A stretch of DNA of 46,102 bases from Actinokineospora spheciospongiae (GCF_000564855.1 NZ_AYXG01000111.1:1-46102), one strand, 5' to 3'; counted from the stretch's first letter, positions 8,370 through 17,820 are shown. A program made the numbers and translations. The notes: a model not told the origin generated them from the letters alone.

Positions 8370-10298
8370 GTGTGCGGTCTGCTTGGCCTGGTCTGCCCTT
8401 CGGAGATGGACGCCGCCGCGGCCCGCGGGGCCGTCGGTGCCGCGATGCGCTGCCAGCGGCACCGCGGCCCGGACGAGAGCGGGACCTGGACCGGCGGTGA
8501 GGCCGTCTTCGGCTTCAACCGCCTGGCGATGATCGACCTGGAGCACTCGCACCAGCCGCTGGTGTGGGGTCCGCCGGAGGCTCCGGGCCGCTACACCCTG
8601 CTGTTCAACGGCGAGATCTACAACTACCTGGAGCTGCGCGCGGAGCTGGCGGAGCGGCACGGTGCGCGGTTCAGCACGGACGGCGACTCGGAGACGATCG
8701 TCGCCGCCTACCACCACCTCGGCGACGCCGCGGTCACCCGGCTGCGCGGCATGTTCGCGTTCCTGATCTGGGACTCCCAGCGCCAGGTCCTCTTCGGCGC
8801 GCGCGACCCGTTCGGCATCAAGCCGCTGTTCTACGCGGTGGGCCCAGGCGGGGTGGCGTTCTCCAGCGAGAAGAAGTCGATCCTGGAGCTGGCGCCGGTC
8901 ATCGGCGTGCGGCAGGAACTGGACCGCCGGGCGTTGCAGCACTACCTGACGCTCCAGTACGTGCCCGAGCCCGCCACGATGCACACCCAGGTCCACCGGG
9001 TGGAGTCCGGGCACTCGTTCACGCTGGTCCCCGGTGAGGAGCCGGTGATCCGGCGGTACTGGACGCCCCGGTTCGCCCCGACCCCGGTGCACGGCCAGGC
9101 CGAGGCGGACGCGCTGCACGACCGCATCGCCGACGTGCTCAGCGACTCGGTGCGGGTGCACATGCGCGCGGACGTGACAGTGGGGTCGTTCCTGTCCGGC
9201 GGCATCGACTCCACCGCGATCGCCGCGCTGGCCCGCAGGCACAACCCGGACCTGGTGACCTTCACCACCGGGTTCGAGCGGCAGGGGTACTCCGAGATCG
9301 ACGTGGCCGCCGAGTCGGCCGCCGCGATCGGGGTCAAGCACGTGGTCCGCACGGTGTCGGCGGACGACATGATGTCCGCGCTGCCGCTGATCGTGTGGTA
9401 CCTGGACGACCCGGTGGCCGACCCGGCGCTGGTGCCGCTGTGGTTCATCGCCCGCGAGGCCCGCAAGCACGTGAAGGTGGTGCTGTCCGGCGAGGGCGCG
9501 GACGAGCTGTTCGGCGGGTACACGATCTACCGGGAGCCGCTGTCGCTGGCGCCGTTCGAGCGGGTGCCGGGGGCGCTGCGCAAGATCATGGGCAAGGTGT
9601 CGACGAAGATCCCGGAGGGCACCCGCGGCAAGGACCTGCTGCGGCGCGGTGCGCTGTCGCTGGAGGACCGCTACTACGGCAACGCCCGGATCTTCCGGGA
9701 GGACCAGTTGCAGCAGGTGCTGCGGACCTACGACCCCCGGGTGGGTCACCGGGACGTCACCGCCGCCGCGTACCGGGAGTCGGCGGCGCTGGACCCGGTG
9801 ACCCGGATGCAGCACGTGGACCTCTACACCTGGCTGCGCGGGGACATCCTGGTCAAGGCCGACAAGGTGACCATGGCGAACTCGCTGGAGCTGCGGGTGC
9901 CGTTCCTGGACCCCGAGGTGTTCAAGGTGGCGGCGACCGTGCCGCTGGAGCAGAAGATCACCAAGGAGACCACGAAGTACGCGCTGCGGCAGGCGATGCG
10001 CCGGATCGTCCCGGAGCACGTGCTCAACCGGCGCAAGCTGGGGTTCCCGGTGCCGATCCGGATCTGGCTGCGGTCGGAGATGTACGACTGGGCCCGCGAC
10101 ATCGTGCTCCAGTCGCAGACCGACGCGCTGATCGACAAGAACGCGGTGCTGCGGCTGCTGGAGGAGCACCGGGCCGGGACGCTGGACCACTCGCGGCGGA
10201 TCTGGGCGCTGCTGGTGTTCATGCTGTGGCACGGGATCTTCATCGAGCGCCGGATCGCGCCGGTGGTGCCCGAGCCGCGCTACCCGGTCAAGCTCTGA
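8370..10298 (+). CDS. asnB: Glutamine-dependent asparagine synthase-type amidotransferase AsnB/LtsA
   Basis: A 642-aa class II amidotransferase. Cys2 right after the start (M-C-G-L-L-G) is the catalytic nucleophile of the glutaminase domain (about 1-215), which includes R-H-R-G-P-D and F-N-G-E-I-Y-N. The synthetase domain carries the ATP PP-loop S-G-G-I-D-S near residue 276 and S-G-E-G-A-D-E-L-F-G-G-Y. The GTG at 8370 is fixed by the need for Cys2. In corynebacteria and mycobacteria the homologue at this locus (LtsA/AsnB) amidates meso-diaminopimelate in peptidoglycan rather than making free asparagine. That role is likely here from synteny but is inference. A terminator hairpin follows. Confidence 0.93.
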   Translation: MCGLLGLVCPSEMDAAAARGAVGAAMRCQRHRGPDESGTWTGGEAVFGFNRLAMIDLEHSHQPLVWGPPEAPGRYTLLFNGEIYNYLELRAELAERHGARFSTDGDSETIVAAYHHLGDAAVTRLRGMFAFLIWDSQRQVLFGARDPFGIKPLFYAVGPGGVAFSSEKKSILELAPVIGVRQELDRRALQHYLTLQYVPEPATMHTQVHRVESGHSFTLVPGEEPVIRRYWTPRFAPTPVHGQAEADALHDRIADVLSDSVRVHMRADVTVGSFLSGGIDSTAIAALARRHNPDLVTFTTGFERQGYSEIDVAAESAAAIGVKHVVRTVSADDMMSALPLIVWYLDDPVADPALVPLWFIAREARKHVKVVLSGEGADELFGGYTIYREPLSLAPFERVPGALRKIMGKVSTKIPEGTRGKDLLRRGALSLEDRYYGNARIFREDQLQQVLRTYDPRVGHRDVTAAAYRESAALDPVTRMQHVDLYTWLRGDILVKADKVTMANSLELRVPFLDPEVFKVAATVPLEQKITKETTKYALRQAMRRIVPEHVLNRRKLGFPVPIRIWLRSEMYDWARDIVLQSQTDALIDKNAVLRLLEEHRAGTLDHSRRIWALLVFMLWHGIFIERRIAPVVPEPRYPVKL

Positions 10299-10313
10299 GC
10301 GTCTTCTCGCGCT

Positions 10314-10343
10314 GACGGCCGCCCCTGTCCGGGGGCGGCCGTC
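10314..10343 (+). terminator. Terminator after asnB
   Basis: 12-bp perfect inverted repeat (10314-10325 with 10332-10343), 6-nt loop, 15 bp after the asnB stop. Confidence 0.8.
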
Positions 10344-10383
10344 GGCGTTGTGCGGTCTTCCCGGGACGGTCCACCCCGGACAG

Positions 10384-10424
10384 CCGCGAGCCCCGGCCGG
10401 GTGGTGCCGGGCCGGGGCTCGCGG
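10384..10424 (-). terminator. Terminator after adoK
   Basis: 15-bp perfect inverted repeat (10384-10398 with 10410-10424), 11-nt loop, just past the adoK stop on the minus strand. It makes a back-to-back pair with the asnB terminator. Confidence 0.8.
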
Positions 10425-10430
10425 TCGTGG

Positions 10431-11552
<1,122 letters not shown>

Positions 11553-11592
11553 CTACTGGTCGGTACCCCTGGGAAGTGACGTTGATTACGTT

Positions 11593-11608
11593 TACCGTGC
11601 AGGGCATG
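11593..11608 (+). promoter_or_regulatory. Leaderless -10 for the 60-aa gene
   Basis: TACCGT (11593-11598), 7-nt spacer, ATG (11606-11608), without a Shine-Dalgarno. It supports the shorter start for the small protein. Confidence 0.45.
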
Positions 11609-11788
11609 AGCACTCCAGAAGCGGACACCATGGCCGAGCTGATCGCGGACTGCGCGGACCTGCCGACCGGCCTCACCGTCGACCCGGAGCTCGTCTCCGC
11701 GGGCATCCCGGCCGCCAGGGCGGCGGCGGCGTGGTGGGTCTCCGAGGCCAACGCGGCCCAGGTCATCGACCTCGACGAGTACGTGTAA
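11606..11788 (+). CDS. Small conserved hypothetical protein (60 aa)
   Basis: An acidic 60-aa soluble protein, M-S-T-P-E-A-D-T-M-A-E at the start and I-D-L-D-E-Y-V at the end, with an alanine-rich helix in the middle. No known domain is recognised. Evidence that it is real: a leaderless promoter signature at the ATG, a long hairpin right after the stop, and no competing gene on either strand. An in-frame ATG ten codons upstream is possible but would discard the -10 placement. Confidence 0.55.
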   Translation: MSTPEADTMAELIADCADLPTGLTVDPELVSAGIPAARAAAAWWVSEANAAQVIDLDEYV

Positions 11789-11802
11789 CCGCGCTGACCG
11801 CA

Positions 11803-11844
11803 CGCCAAGAGGGCCACGATCCCAGGATCGTGGCCCTCTTGGCG
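11803..11844. terminator. Bidirectional terminator between the 60-aa gene and erpA
   Basis: 20-bp perfect inverted repeat (11803-11822 with 11825-11844) between the convergent stops at 11788 and 11862. The plus-strand right arm contains CCTCTT. Confidence 0.85.
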
Positions 11845-11861
11845 CGTGGGTGCTCCCGGAC

Positions 11862-12224
11862 TCAGTGGAACGAGTCACCGCAGGCGCAGCTACCGCCCGC
11901 GTTCGGGTTGTCGATGGTGAAGCCCTGCTTCTCGATGGTGTCGACGAAGTCGATCACGGCGCCGTCGACGTACGGGGCGCTCATCCGGTCCACGGCGACC
12001 TTGAGGCCGTCGTAGTCGCGGAACAGGTCGCCGTCGAGGGTGCGCTCGTCGAAGAAGAGCTGGTAGCGCAGGCCAGCGCAGCCGCCGGGCTGCACGGCGA
12101 TGCGCAGGTGCATGTCGTCGCGGCCCTCCTGGTCGAGCAGCGCCTTGGCCTTGGTGGCGGCCTCGGCGGACAGCTTGACACCGTGGGTCGCCGCTTCGGT
12201 GCCGTTCTCCTGGGCGGTCGTCAT
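11862..12224 (-). CDS. erpA: Iron-sulfur cluster carrier, HesB/IscA/ErpA family
   Basis: A 120-aa A-type Fe-S carrier. The three cluster ligands are present: Cys49 (Q-P-G-G-C-A-G-L) and the C-terminal pair Cys113-Ala-Cys115. It delivers Fe-S clusters to apo-proteins. In this window candidate clients include LipA and QcrA, but that link is inference. The ATG at 12224 has GGGAG upstream. The equivalent gene sits at the same place in mycobacteria. The symbol follows common annotation; IscA-like is equally valid. Confidence 0.92.
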   Translation of the reverse strand: MTTAQENGTEAATHGVKLSAEAATKAKALLDQEGRDDMHLRIAVQPGGCAGLRYQLFFDERTLDGDLFRDYDGLKVAVDRMSAPYVDGAVIDFVDTIEKQGFTIDNPNAGGSCACGDSFH

Positions 12225-12419
12225 GGTTCTCCCTTGGCTGGTCCTACGCCGGTGGCGGACCCGGACGGGGTCCTCGATCGGGACAACAGACGCAGGCGTG
12301 GATTTTGTTCCCGCCCCATGGTGACACAGCCGGGCGGGCAGCGGACGCGCACTGCGTCACGCCCCGTGCCACCTCTCGGCCGGTCCCCCACCACATCGTC
12401 GCGGCTCGCCCACCAACGG

Positions 12420-13454
12420 TCACCGCCACTGCCGGGCCACGTGCTCGGCCAGGTCGGCGAGGGTGCCCGCCGGATCGGCCAGGGCCGCGGCCACCGACCC
12501 GGCGTGCTCGGCGGCGGAGTGCGCCTCGGTCACCCCCGCCGACGCCGCCTGCCTGCGCCCGACCGACACCTGACCGGCCAGCACCAGGCACGGCACGCCG
12601 CGCTCGGCCGCGGCCCCGGCCACCGCGGTGACCAGCTTGCCGCGCAGCGACTGCCAGTCGAAGCTGCCCTCGCCGGTGACCGCGAGCCCGGCGCGGGCCA
12701 CGGCGGCGGCCAGGCCGGTGGCCCCGGCGACCAGACCCGCCCCGGAGGTCACCTCGGCGCCCAGGGCCAGCAGCGCGAAGCCCAGGCCGCCCGCCGCCCC
12801 GGCGCCGGGGTGCCCGCGCGGGTCGCGGCCGGTGCGGGCGGCCAGCTCATCGGCCCACCCGGCCAGCCGGGCCTCCAGGCGGGCCACCGCGGCCGGGTCG
12901 GCGCCCTTCTGCGGGCCGAACACCGCCGCCGCGCCGTGCGGGCCGAGCAGGGGGTTCTCCACGTCCGCCGCGGCCACCAGGCGCACCCCGGACAGGTCGA
13001 GCGCGCCGAGTCCGTCGATGAGCCCCGCTCCCCCGTCCGTGGTCGCCGAACCGCCGAGGCCGACCACGACCCGTCGCGCACCCGCCGTGACGGCGGCGGC
13101 CACCAGCTCGCCGACCCCGCGGGTGGTGGTCGTCTCGCACACCCCGGCGCGGCGGTCGGCGGGCACCAGGTGCAGGCCTGCGGCCTCGGCGGACTCCAGG
13201 TAGGCGGTCTCCCCCACCAGCAGCCAGGAAGCGTCGACCAGGTCGCCCAGGGGGCCGCTGACCTGCACTTGGTGGACCTCGCCGCCCAGGGCGCCGTGCA
13301 GCACGGGGACGAAACCGGGGCCGCCGTCGGCCAGCGGGCGCAGCAGCAGTTCGTGCGCCGGAGCACCCCGGCGCCAGCCCGCGGCGATCGCCTCGGCGGC
13401 GGCCCGGGAGGTCAGGGTGCCCCCGAAACCGTCGGGCGCGATGACGACCAGCAC
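12420..13454 (-). CDS. Glycerate kinase (type I, GlxK/GarK family)
   Basis: A 344-aa glycerate kinase, phosphorylating D-glycerate in glyoxylate or serine-related carbon flow. Family motifs seen: V-I-A-P-D-G-F-G-G-T-L-T-S at the N-terminus (usually D-S-F-K-G), P-L-A-D-G-G-P-G, G-L-G-G-S-A-T-T-D-G-G-A-G and T-G-E-G-S-F-D-W-Q-S-L-R-G-K near the C-terminus. The frame is open upstream, but the GTG at 13454 matches the family start and has a TACGCT hexamer exactly six bases before it. Divergent from the DUF3043 gene with only 43 bp between start codons. No terminator hairpin was seen after it. Confidence 0.88.
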   Translation of the reverse strand: MLVVIAPDGFGGTLTSRAAAEAIAAGWRRGAPAHELLLRPLADGGPGFVPVLHGALGGEVHQVQVSGPLGDLVDASWLLVGETAYLESAEAAGLHLVPADRRAGVCETTTTRGVGELVAAAVTAGARRVVVGLGGSATTDGGAGLIDGLGALDLSGVRLVAAADVENPLLGPHGAAAVFGPQKGADPAAVARLEARLAGWADELAARTGRDPRGHPGAGAAGGLGFALLALGAEVTSGAGLVAGATGLAAAVARAGLAVTGEGSFDWQSLRGKLVTAVAGAAAERGVPCLVLAGQVSVGRRQAASAGVTEAHSAAEHAGSVAAALADPAGTLADLAEHVARQWR

Positions 13455-13466
13455 GGGCGCAGCGTA
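13452..13466 (-). promoter_or_regulatory. Leaderless -10 for glycerate kinase
   Basis: TACGCT (13466-13461), 6-nt spacer, GTG (13454-13452). It lies where the -35 region of the opposing promoter would fall. Confidence 0.55.
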
Positions 13467-13485
13467 TCCACCGAGCGGGTTGTCA

Positions 13486-13500
13486 TACCCTGTGCAGGTG
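13486..13500 (+). promoter_or_regulatory. Leaderless -10 for DUF3043 gene
   Basis: TACCCT (13486-13491), 6-nt spacer, GTG (13498-13500); no Shine-Dalgarno. The divergent glycerate kinase -10 is only 19 bp away. Confidence 0.55.
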
Positions 13501-14148
13501 AGGTTCCTCCGTCGCACCAGCGCAGACAGCCCCGAAGCCGAACAGGTGGAGGAGGCTGCCGTGACCGTGGGCGACACCACCAAGGCCCGCACCCCCGGCA
13601 AGGGCAGGCCGACCCCCAAGCGGCGCGAGGCCGAGGGCCGCAGGCGCGGCCCGGTGGCGCCGCCGCCGAAGACCACCCGCGAGGCCATGCGCCGCGCCCG
13701 CGGCAGCAAGGAGGAGCGCGCCGAGCTGGCCGCCCAGCGCAAGCTCCAGCGCATCGAGCAGCGCAAGCGGATGAACGAGGGCGACGACCGCTACCTGATG
13801 CCGCGCGACCGCGGCCCGGTCAAGGCCTACATCCGCGACCTGGTGGACTCCCGGCGCAACCTGCTGGGGCTGTTCATGCCGCTGGCGGTGGTGGTGTTCC
13901 TGTCGCTGCTGGTGCCCTCGCTGGCGATCCAGCAGTACGCGACGCTGGCCTGCCTGCTGATGCTGGTCGCCATGGTCGTCGAGGGCGTGCTCAACGGCCG
14001 CCGGATCGCCAAGCGGGTGCGGGCGAAGTTCCCGAAGGACACCAGCCGCGGCTTCTCCATCGGCTGGTACGGGTTCGTGCGCGCCACCCAGCTCCGCAAG
14101 CTGCGCGTGCCCAAGCCCCGGGTGCGCGCGGGCGACGCCGTCGCCTAG
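13498..14148 (+). CDS. DUF3043 family membrane protein
   Basis: A 216-aa actinobacterial protein. It starts V-R-F-L-R-R-T-S, then a long, very basic soluble part (about 20-110: K-A-R-T-P-G-K-G-R-P-T-P-K-R-R-E) with R-Y-L-M-P-R-D-R-G-P-V-K-A-Y-I-R-D, a DUF3043 signature. Two transmembrane helices (about 120-165) and a short basic tail follow. Function is not established. The frame extends upstream of the GTG at 13498, but the family start and a leaderless -10 fix this codon. Its location beside the glycerate kinase is conserved in mycobacteria. Confidence 0.88.
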   Translation: MRFLRRTSADSPEAEQVEEAAVTVGDTTKARTPGKGRPTPKRREAEGRRRGPVAPPPKTTREAMRRARGSKEERAELAAQRKLQRIEQRKRMNEGDDRYLMPRDRGPVKAYIRDLVDSRRNLLGLFMPLAVVVFLSLLVPSLAIQQYATLACLLMLVAMVVEGVLNGRRIAKRVRAKFPKDTSRGFSIGWYGFVRATQLRKLRVPKPRVRAGDAVA

Positions 14149-14204
14149 ACCGCCCCGGCTGCTCTGTCCACTCTCAACAGTTAGCACAACGAAGCACCTC
14201 GGAT

Positions 14205-14220
14205 TAGGCTCGTTCCCATG
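14205..14220 (+). promoter_or_regulatory. Leaderless -10 for aldo/keto reductase
   Basis: TAGGCT (14205-14210), 7-nt spacer, ATG (14218-14220). A TTAGCA 18 bp upstream (14181-14186) could be a weak -35. Confidence 0.5.
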
Positions 14221-15207
14221 GAACACCGCCGCCTGGGCCGCAGTGGCCTCAACGTCTCCGAGATCTCCTACGGCAACTGGCTGACCCACGGCTCGCAGGT
14301 CGAGGAGGACGCCGCGCAGGCCTGCGTGCGCGCCGCCCTCGACGCGGGCATCACCACCTTCGACACCGCCGACGTCTACGCCAACACCAAGGCCGAGTCG
14401 GTCCTCGGCCGCGCCCTCAAGGGGCAGCGGCGCGAGGGCCTGGAGATCTTCACCAAGGTCTTCTGGCCGACCGGTCCCGGCGGCCCCAACGACAAGGGCC
14501 TGGGCCGCAAGCACGTCATGGAGTCCGCGCACGCCTCCCTGCAGCGGCTCGGCACCGACTACCTCGACCTCTACCAGGCGCACCGGTTCGACCGGAGCAC
14601 GCCGCTGGAGGAGACCATGCTCGCCTTCGCCGACCTGGTGCGGCAGGGCAAGGTCCTCTACATCGGCGTCTCGGAGTGGACCGCGGACCAGATCACCCGG
14701 GGCGCGGCGCTGGCCCGGGAGCTGAACGTGCCGTTCATCTCCAACCAGCCGCAGTACTCGATGCTGTGGCGGGTCATCGAGAAGCAGGTCGTGCCCACCT
14801 CCGAGCGGGAGGGCCTGGGCCAGGTCGTGTGGTCGCCGATCGCGCAGGGCGTGCTGACCGGCAAGTACGCGCCGGGGGCCGAGCCGCCCGCCGGGTCCCG
14901 GGCGACCGACGAGACCGGCGGCAAGAACATGATCTCCCGCTGGCTGCGCGACGACGTGCTCACCGCCGTGCAGCAGCTCAAGCCGCTGGCCGAGCAGGCC
15001 GGGCTGAGCATGGCGCAGCTCGCGGTGGCGTGGGTCTTGCAGAACTCCAACGTCGCCTCGGCGATCATCGGCGCGTCCCGCCCGGAGCAGGTCGTCGACA
15101 ACGCCGCCGCGGCGGGCAGGAAGCTCGACGCCGACCTGCTCAAGGCGATCGACGGCGTGCTCGCCGACGTGGTGGTCACGGACCCGTCGCTGACCGTCAG
15201 CCCCTGA
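14218..15207 (+). CDS. Aldo/keto reductase (K+ channel beta-subunit-like clade)
   Basis: A 329-aa TIM-barrel NADPH oxidoreductase. The full catalytic tetrad is visible: Asp49 (F-D-T-A-D-V-Y), Tyr54, Lys80 (F-T-K-V-F-W) and His122 (Y-Q-A-H-R-F-D). W-V-L-Q and I-I-G-A-S-R-P-E-Q near the C-terminus form the cofactor site. The substrate is unknown; relatives reduce aldehydes and methylglyoxal. It appears to be a monocistronic gene with a leaderless promoter. It converges on the 65-aa gene with only 13 bp between stops and no clear terminator. Confidence 0.92.
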   Translation: MEHRRLGRSGLNVSEISYGNWLTHGSQVEEDAAQACVRAALDAGITTFDTADVYANTKAESVLGRALKGQRREGLEIFTKVFWPTGPGGPNDKGLGRKHVMESAHASLQRLGTDYLDLYQAHRFDRSTPLEETMLAFADLVRQGKVLYIGVSEWTADQITRGAALARELNVPFISNQPQYSMLWRVIEKQVVPTSEREGLGQVVWSPIAQGVLTGKYAPGAEPPAGSRATDETGGKNMISRWLRDDVLTAVQQLKPLAEQAGLSMAQLAVAWVLQNSNVASAIIGASRPEQVVDNAAAAGRKLDADLLKAIDGVLADVVVTDPSLTVSP

Positions 15208-15220
15208 GCCGCACCCGCGG

Positions 15221-15418
15221 TCAGGGGGTGCGCAGGCCCATCGGGCCGTAGACCTCGGTCTCCCCGTCGAGCAGGGTCACCTGCTCGACGCCGGATTCCA
15301 GCAGGTCCGGCCAGGTGGTGCTGAACCAGTCCTCGGCCTCGGCCTGGTCGTCGAAGGTGACGGCCGGGCCGGGGACGGGGCCGCCGGTGGTGTCCTCGTA
15401 GCGCCAACTGAAGCTCAT
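15221..15418 (-). CDS. Small conserved hypothetical protein (65 aa)
   Basis: An acidic 65-aa protein starting M-S-F-S-W-R-Y-E-D and containing A-E-A-E-D-W-F-S-T-T-W-P-D-L-L, a Trp/acid-rich pattern seen in a small conserved actinobacterial family of unknown role. I start it at the ATG at 15418, which has a TACCGT hexamer 7 nt upstream; a longer upstream frame would run through cobU. Its promoter overlaps that of cobU, and it converges on the aldo/keto reductase gene. Confidence 0.7.
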   Translation of the reverse strand: MSFSWRYEDTTGGPVPGPAVTFDDQAEAEDWFSTTWPDLLESGVEQVTLLDGETEVYGPMGLRTP

Positions 15419-15431
15419 GCCCGGGACGGTA
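15416..15431 (-). promoter_or_regulatory. Leaderless -10 for the 65-aa gene, overlapping the cobU -10
   Basis: TACCGT (15431-15426), 7-nt spacer, ATG (15418-15416). Its TA is the same base pair step as the TA of the cobU -10 on the other strand. Confidence 0.5.
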
Positions 15432-15446
15432 GCGTGCCCGGACGTG
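15430..15446 (+). promoter_or_regulatory. -10 for cobU, leaderless or nearly so
   Basis: TAGCGT (15430-15435), 8-nt spacer, GTG (15444-15446). The spacer allows a leader of one or two bases. It shares TA with the opposing promoter. Confidence 0.45.
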
Positions 15447-15977
15447 AAGACGCTGGTGCTGGGCGGGGCCCGGTCGGGCAAGTCCGCGCACGCCGAGGGC
15501 CTGCTCCCGGCCGACGGCCCGGCCACCTACCTGGCCACCGCCCGCCGGGTGCCGGGCGACGCGGAGTGGGACGCGCGGATCGCCACCCACGTCGACCGCA
15601 GGCCCGCCACCTGGCGCACGGTGGAGGTCCCGGACACCGAGTCCCTGGTCGCCGCCCTGTCCACGGCCCGCGCCGACGACCCGCCGCTGCTGCTCGACGA
15701 CGTGGCGACCTGGCTCACCGGTGCCCTCGACGACGCCGCGGCCTGGACCGAACCGGGGGTCACGGTGGCGGCCGAGCGGGCGCGGCTGGTGGAGGCGGTC
15801 GCCGCGTGCGCGGCGCCGCTGGTGGTGGTGTCGGCCGAGGTCGGGCTGGGTGTGGTTCCCGCGACCCGTTCTGGCAGGCTCTTCCGCGACGAACTCGGCG
15901 CGGTCAACGCGTCCCTGGCCGAGGTGAGCACCGAGGTGCTGCTGCTGGTCGCGGGCCTGCCGCTGCGGCTGCGCTGA
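15444..15977 (+). CDS. cobU: Bifunctional adenosylcobinamide kinase / guanylyltransferase CobU
   Basis: A 177-aa P-loop enzyme: phosphorylates adenosylcobinamide and transfers GMP to give adenosylcobinamide-GDP. The Walker A motif G-G-A-R-S-G-K-S lies at residues 6-13, and [13 protein letters not shown] matches the family's guanylylation region. The GTG at 15444 gives V-K-T-L-V-L-G-G, the normal family start. It heads cobU-cobT-cobS, 25 bp before cobT. No cobalamin riboswitch is possible in the 26 bp between its start and the divergent gene's. Confidence 0.94.
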   Translation: MKTLVLGGARSGKSAHAEGLLPADGPATYLATARRVPGDAEWDARIATHVDRRPATWRTVEVPDTESLVAALSTARADDPPLLLDDVATWLTGALDDAAAWTEPGVTVAAERARLVEAVAACAAPLVVVSAEVGLGVVPATRSGRLFRDELGAVNASLAEVSTEVLLLVAGLPLRLR

Positions 15978-16002
15978 CGCTGAACCCCTCGGAGGCACCC
16001 CG

Positions 16003-17079
16003 GTGAGCACCGACTTCCCGCACGTGACCGCGCCGGACGCGACCGCCCGCCGCGAGGCCGTCGCCCGGCACGAGCGGCTGACCAAGCCGCAGGGCTCGCT
16101 GGGGCGGCTGGAGGAGCTCGGGGTGTGGGTGGCGGCCTGCCAGGGCCAGTGCCCGCCGAAGCCGTTCGCCCGGCCCAGGGTGGTCGTGTTCGCCGGTGAC
16201 CACGGGGTCGCCGCGCACGGGGTCTCGGCGTTCCCGAGCGAGGTCACCGGCCAGATGGTGGCGAACTTCCTCACCGGGGGCGCGGCGGTCAACGTGCTGG
16301 CCTCGGTCGCCGGGGCGACCGTGCGGGTGGTGGACCTGTCGGTCGACACCGACGGCGCCGGGCTGCCCGAGCAGGTCACCGCGCACAAGGTCCGCCGCTC
16401 GTCCGGGTCGGTCGACCGCGAGGACGCCCTGTCCGACGCCGAGGTGCGCGCGGCGATCACCGCCGGTCGCGCGATCGCCGACGAGGAGGTCGACAGCGGG
16501 GCGGACCTGCTGGTCGCCGGTGACATGGGCATCGGCAACACCACCCCCGCCTCGGTGCTGATCGCCGCGCTGACCGGCGCGGAGCCGGTGGCCGTGGTCG
16601 GCCGCGGCACCGGCATCGACGACCGGGGGTGGATGCGCAAGGCGGTGGCCGTCCGCGACGGCCTGCGCCGGGCCCGCCGGGTCTCGGGCGACCCGGTGGC
16701 GCTGCTGCGCGCCGCCTCGGGCGCGGACATCGCGGCCATGGCCGCGTTCCTGGCGCAGGCCGCCGTGCGCCGGACACCGGTGGTCCTCGACGGGTTGATC
16801 AGCGCGGCGGCGGCGCTGGTCGCCGAGGAACTGGCGCCGGGCGCGTCGGCGTGGTGGGTCGCCGGGCACCGGTCGGTGGAACCCGCGCACACCCTCGCCC
16901 TGGAACAGCTCGACCTCACGCCGCTGCTGGAACTGGACCTGCGGCTGGGCGAGGGGTCCGGCGCGCTCGCCGCGCTGCCCCTGGTCTCCATGGCGACCCG
17001 CGTCCTGGCCGAGATGGCGACCTTCGAGGACGCGGGGGTCAGCGGGCGCGACACCCCGCTGCCGACCGACGCCGGATGA
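16003..17079 (+). CDS. cobT: Nicotinate-nucleotide:dimethylbenzimidazole phosphoribosyltransferase CobT
   Basis: A 358-aa enzyme that activates the lower ligand base of cobalamin as alpha-ribazole phosphate. Motifs include K-P-Q-G-S-L-G-R-L near the N-terminus, [20 protein letters not shown] and L-G-E-G-S-G-A with the catalytic Glu. The GTG at 16003 has GGAGG seven bases upstream. It overlaps cobS by 4 bp (ATGA). With CobU and CobS it forms the nucleotide-loop assembly branch; corrin-ring genes are absent from this window, so the operon could serve salvage or a remote de novo pathway. Confidence 0.96.
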   Translation: MSTDFPHVTAPDATARREAVARHERLTKPQGSLGRLEELGVWVAACQGQCPPKPFARPRVVVFAGDHGVAAHGVSAFPSEVTGQMVANFLTGGAAVNVLASVAGATVRVVDLSVDTDGAGLPEQVTAHKVRRSSGSVDREDALSDAEVRAAITAGRAIADEEVDSGADLLVAGDMGIGNTTPASVLIAALTGAEPVAVVGRGTGIDDRGWMRKAVAVRDGLRRARRVSGDPVALLRAASGADIAAMAAFLAQAAVRRTPVVLDGLISAAAALVAEELAPGASAWWVAGHRSVEPAHTLALEQLDLTPLLELDLRLGEGSGALAALPLVSMATRVLAEMATFEDAGVSGRDTPLPTDAG

Positions 17080-17786
17080 TCGGTCTGCGGCTGGCCCTGT
17101 CCTGGCTGACCGTGCTGCCGCTGCACGTGGAGTCGGTGGACACCCGGGCGGCCCGCTCGGCGATCGCGGTGGCACCCGTGGTCGGCGCCCTGCTCGGGCT
17201 GTTGGCCGCCGGGGTGCTGTGGCTGCCGTTCCCGCCGCTGCTCGCGGGGGTGCTGGCGGTGGGCGTGCTGGCGCTGGCGACCCGGGGGATGCACCTGGAC
17301 GGGCTGGCGGACACCGCGGACGGGCTCGGCTGCTACGGGCCGCCGGAGCGGGCGCTGGCGGTCATGAAGGGCGGTGACGTCGGGCCGTTCGGGGTGGTGG
17401 CGCTGATCGTCGTGCTGGGGGTCGAGGCGGTGGCGCTGCCGTCGGTGCCGTGGGCGGGGGTCGTGCTCGCGCTGGCGGCCGGGCGGACGGCGTTCGGGGC
17501 GTGCTGCGTGCGCGGGGTCCCGGCGGCGCGGCCGGACGGGTTGGGCGCGCTGGTCGCCGGGACGCAGCCGTGGTGGGTGCCCGCGGGGTGGGCGGTGCTG
17601 CTGGCCGCCGCGGGGCTGGTGGCGGTGGGGCCGAGGGCGGCGGTGGGGGTGGTGGTCGCGGCGGCGGTGGTGGCGCTGCTGGTGGCGCACACGCGGCGCC
17701 GCTTCGGCGGGGTCACCGGGGACGTGCTGGGCGCGGCCTGCGAACTGGCCACGGCGGTCGTGCTGGCCGCGTGCACGCTGAGCTGA
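17076..17786 (+). CDS. cobS: Adenosylcobinamide-GDP ribazoletransferase CobS
   Basis: A 236-aa integral membrane enzyme that joins adenosylcobinamide-GDP and alpha-ribazole (phosphate), the last step of cobalamin synthesis. The family motif [11 protein letters not shown] is present, followed by [10 protein letters not shown]. Alternating hydrophobic segments suggest six or seven helices. The ATG at 17076 overlaps the cobT stop. The C-terminal third is unusually rich in GTG/GCG codons. A terminator hairpin begins at its stop codon. Confidence 0.95.
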   Translation: MIGLRLALSWLTVLPLHVESVDTRAARSAIAVAPVVGALLGLLAAGVLWLPFPPLLAGVLAVGVLALATRGMHLDGLADTADGLGCYGPPERALAVMKGGDVGPFGVVALIVVLGVEAVALPSVPWAGVVLALAAGRTAFGACCVRGVPAARPDGLGALVAGTQPWWVPAGWAVLLAAAGLVAVGPRAAVGVVVAAAVVALLVAHTRRRFGGVTGDVLGAACELATAVVLAACTLS

Positions 17787-17813
17787 GCGGGGCGGGCCGG
17801 AGCCCGCCCCGCT
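17786..17813. terminator. Bidirectional terminator between cobS and ilvE
   Basis: 12-bp GC-rich inverted repeat (17786-17797 with 17802-17813), 4-nt loop, between two convergent genes. Confidence 0.8.
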
Positions 17814-17820
17814 GATGCCG

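Noticed and set aside
8370-10298. Secondary-metabolite cluster suggested by asnB-like and ketosynthase genes
   Set aside because: asnB is in the conserved ctaC-adoK context and fabD/H/F with acpP form the standard housekeeping FAS-II operon; there is no tailoring or NRPS/PKS gene.
15419-15443. Cobalamin riboswitch controlling cobU-cobT-cobS
   Set aside because: Only 25 bp separate cobU from the divergent gene; a cobalamin riboswitch needs about 200 nt.
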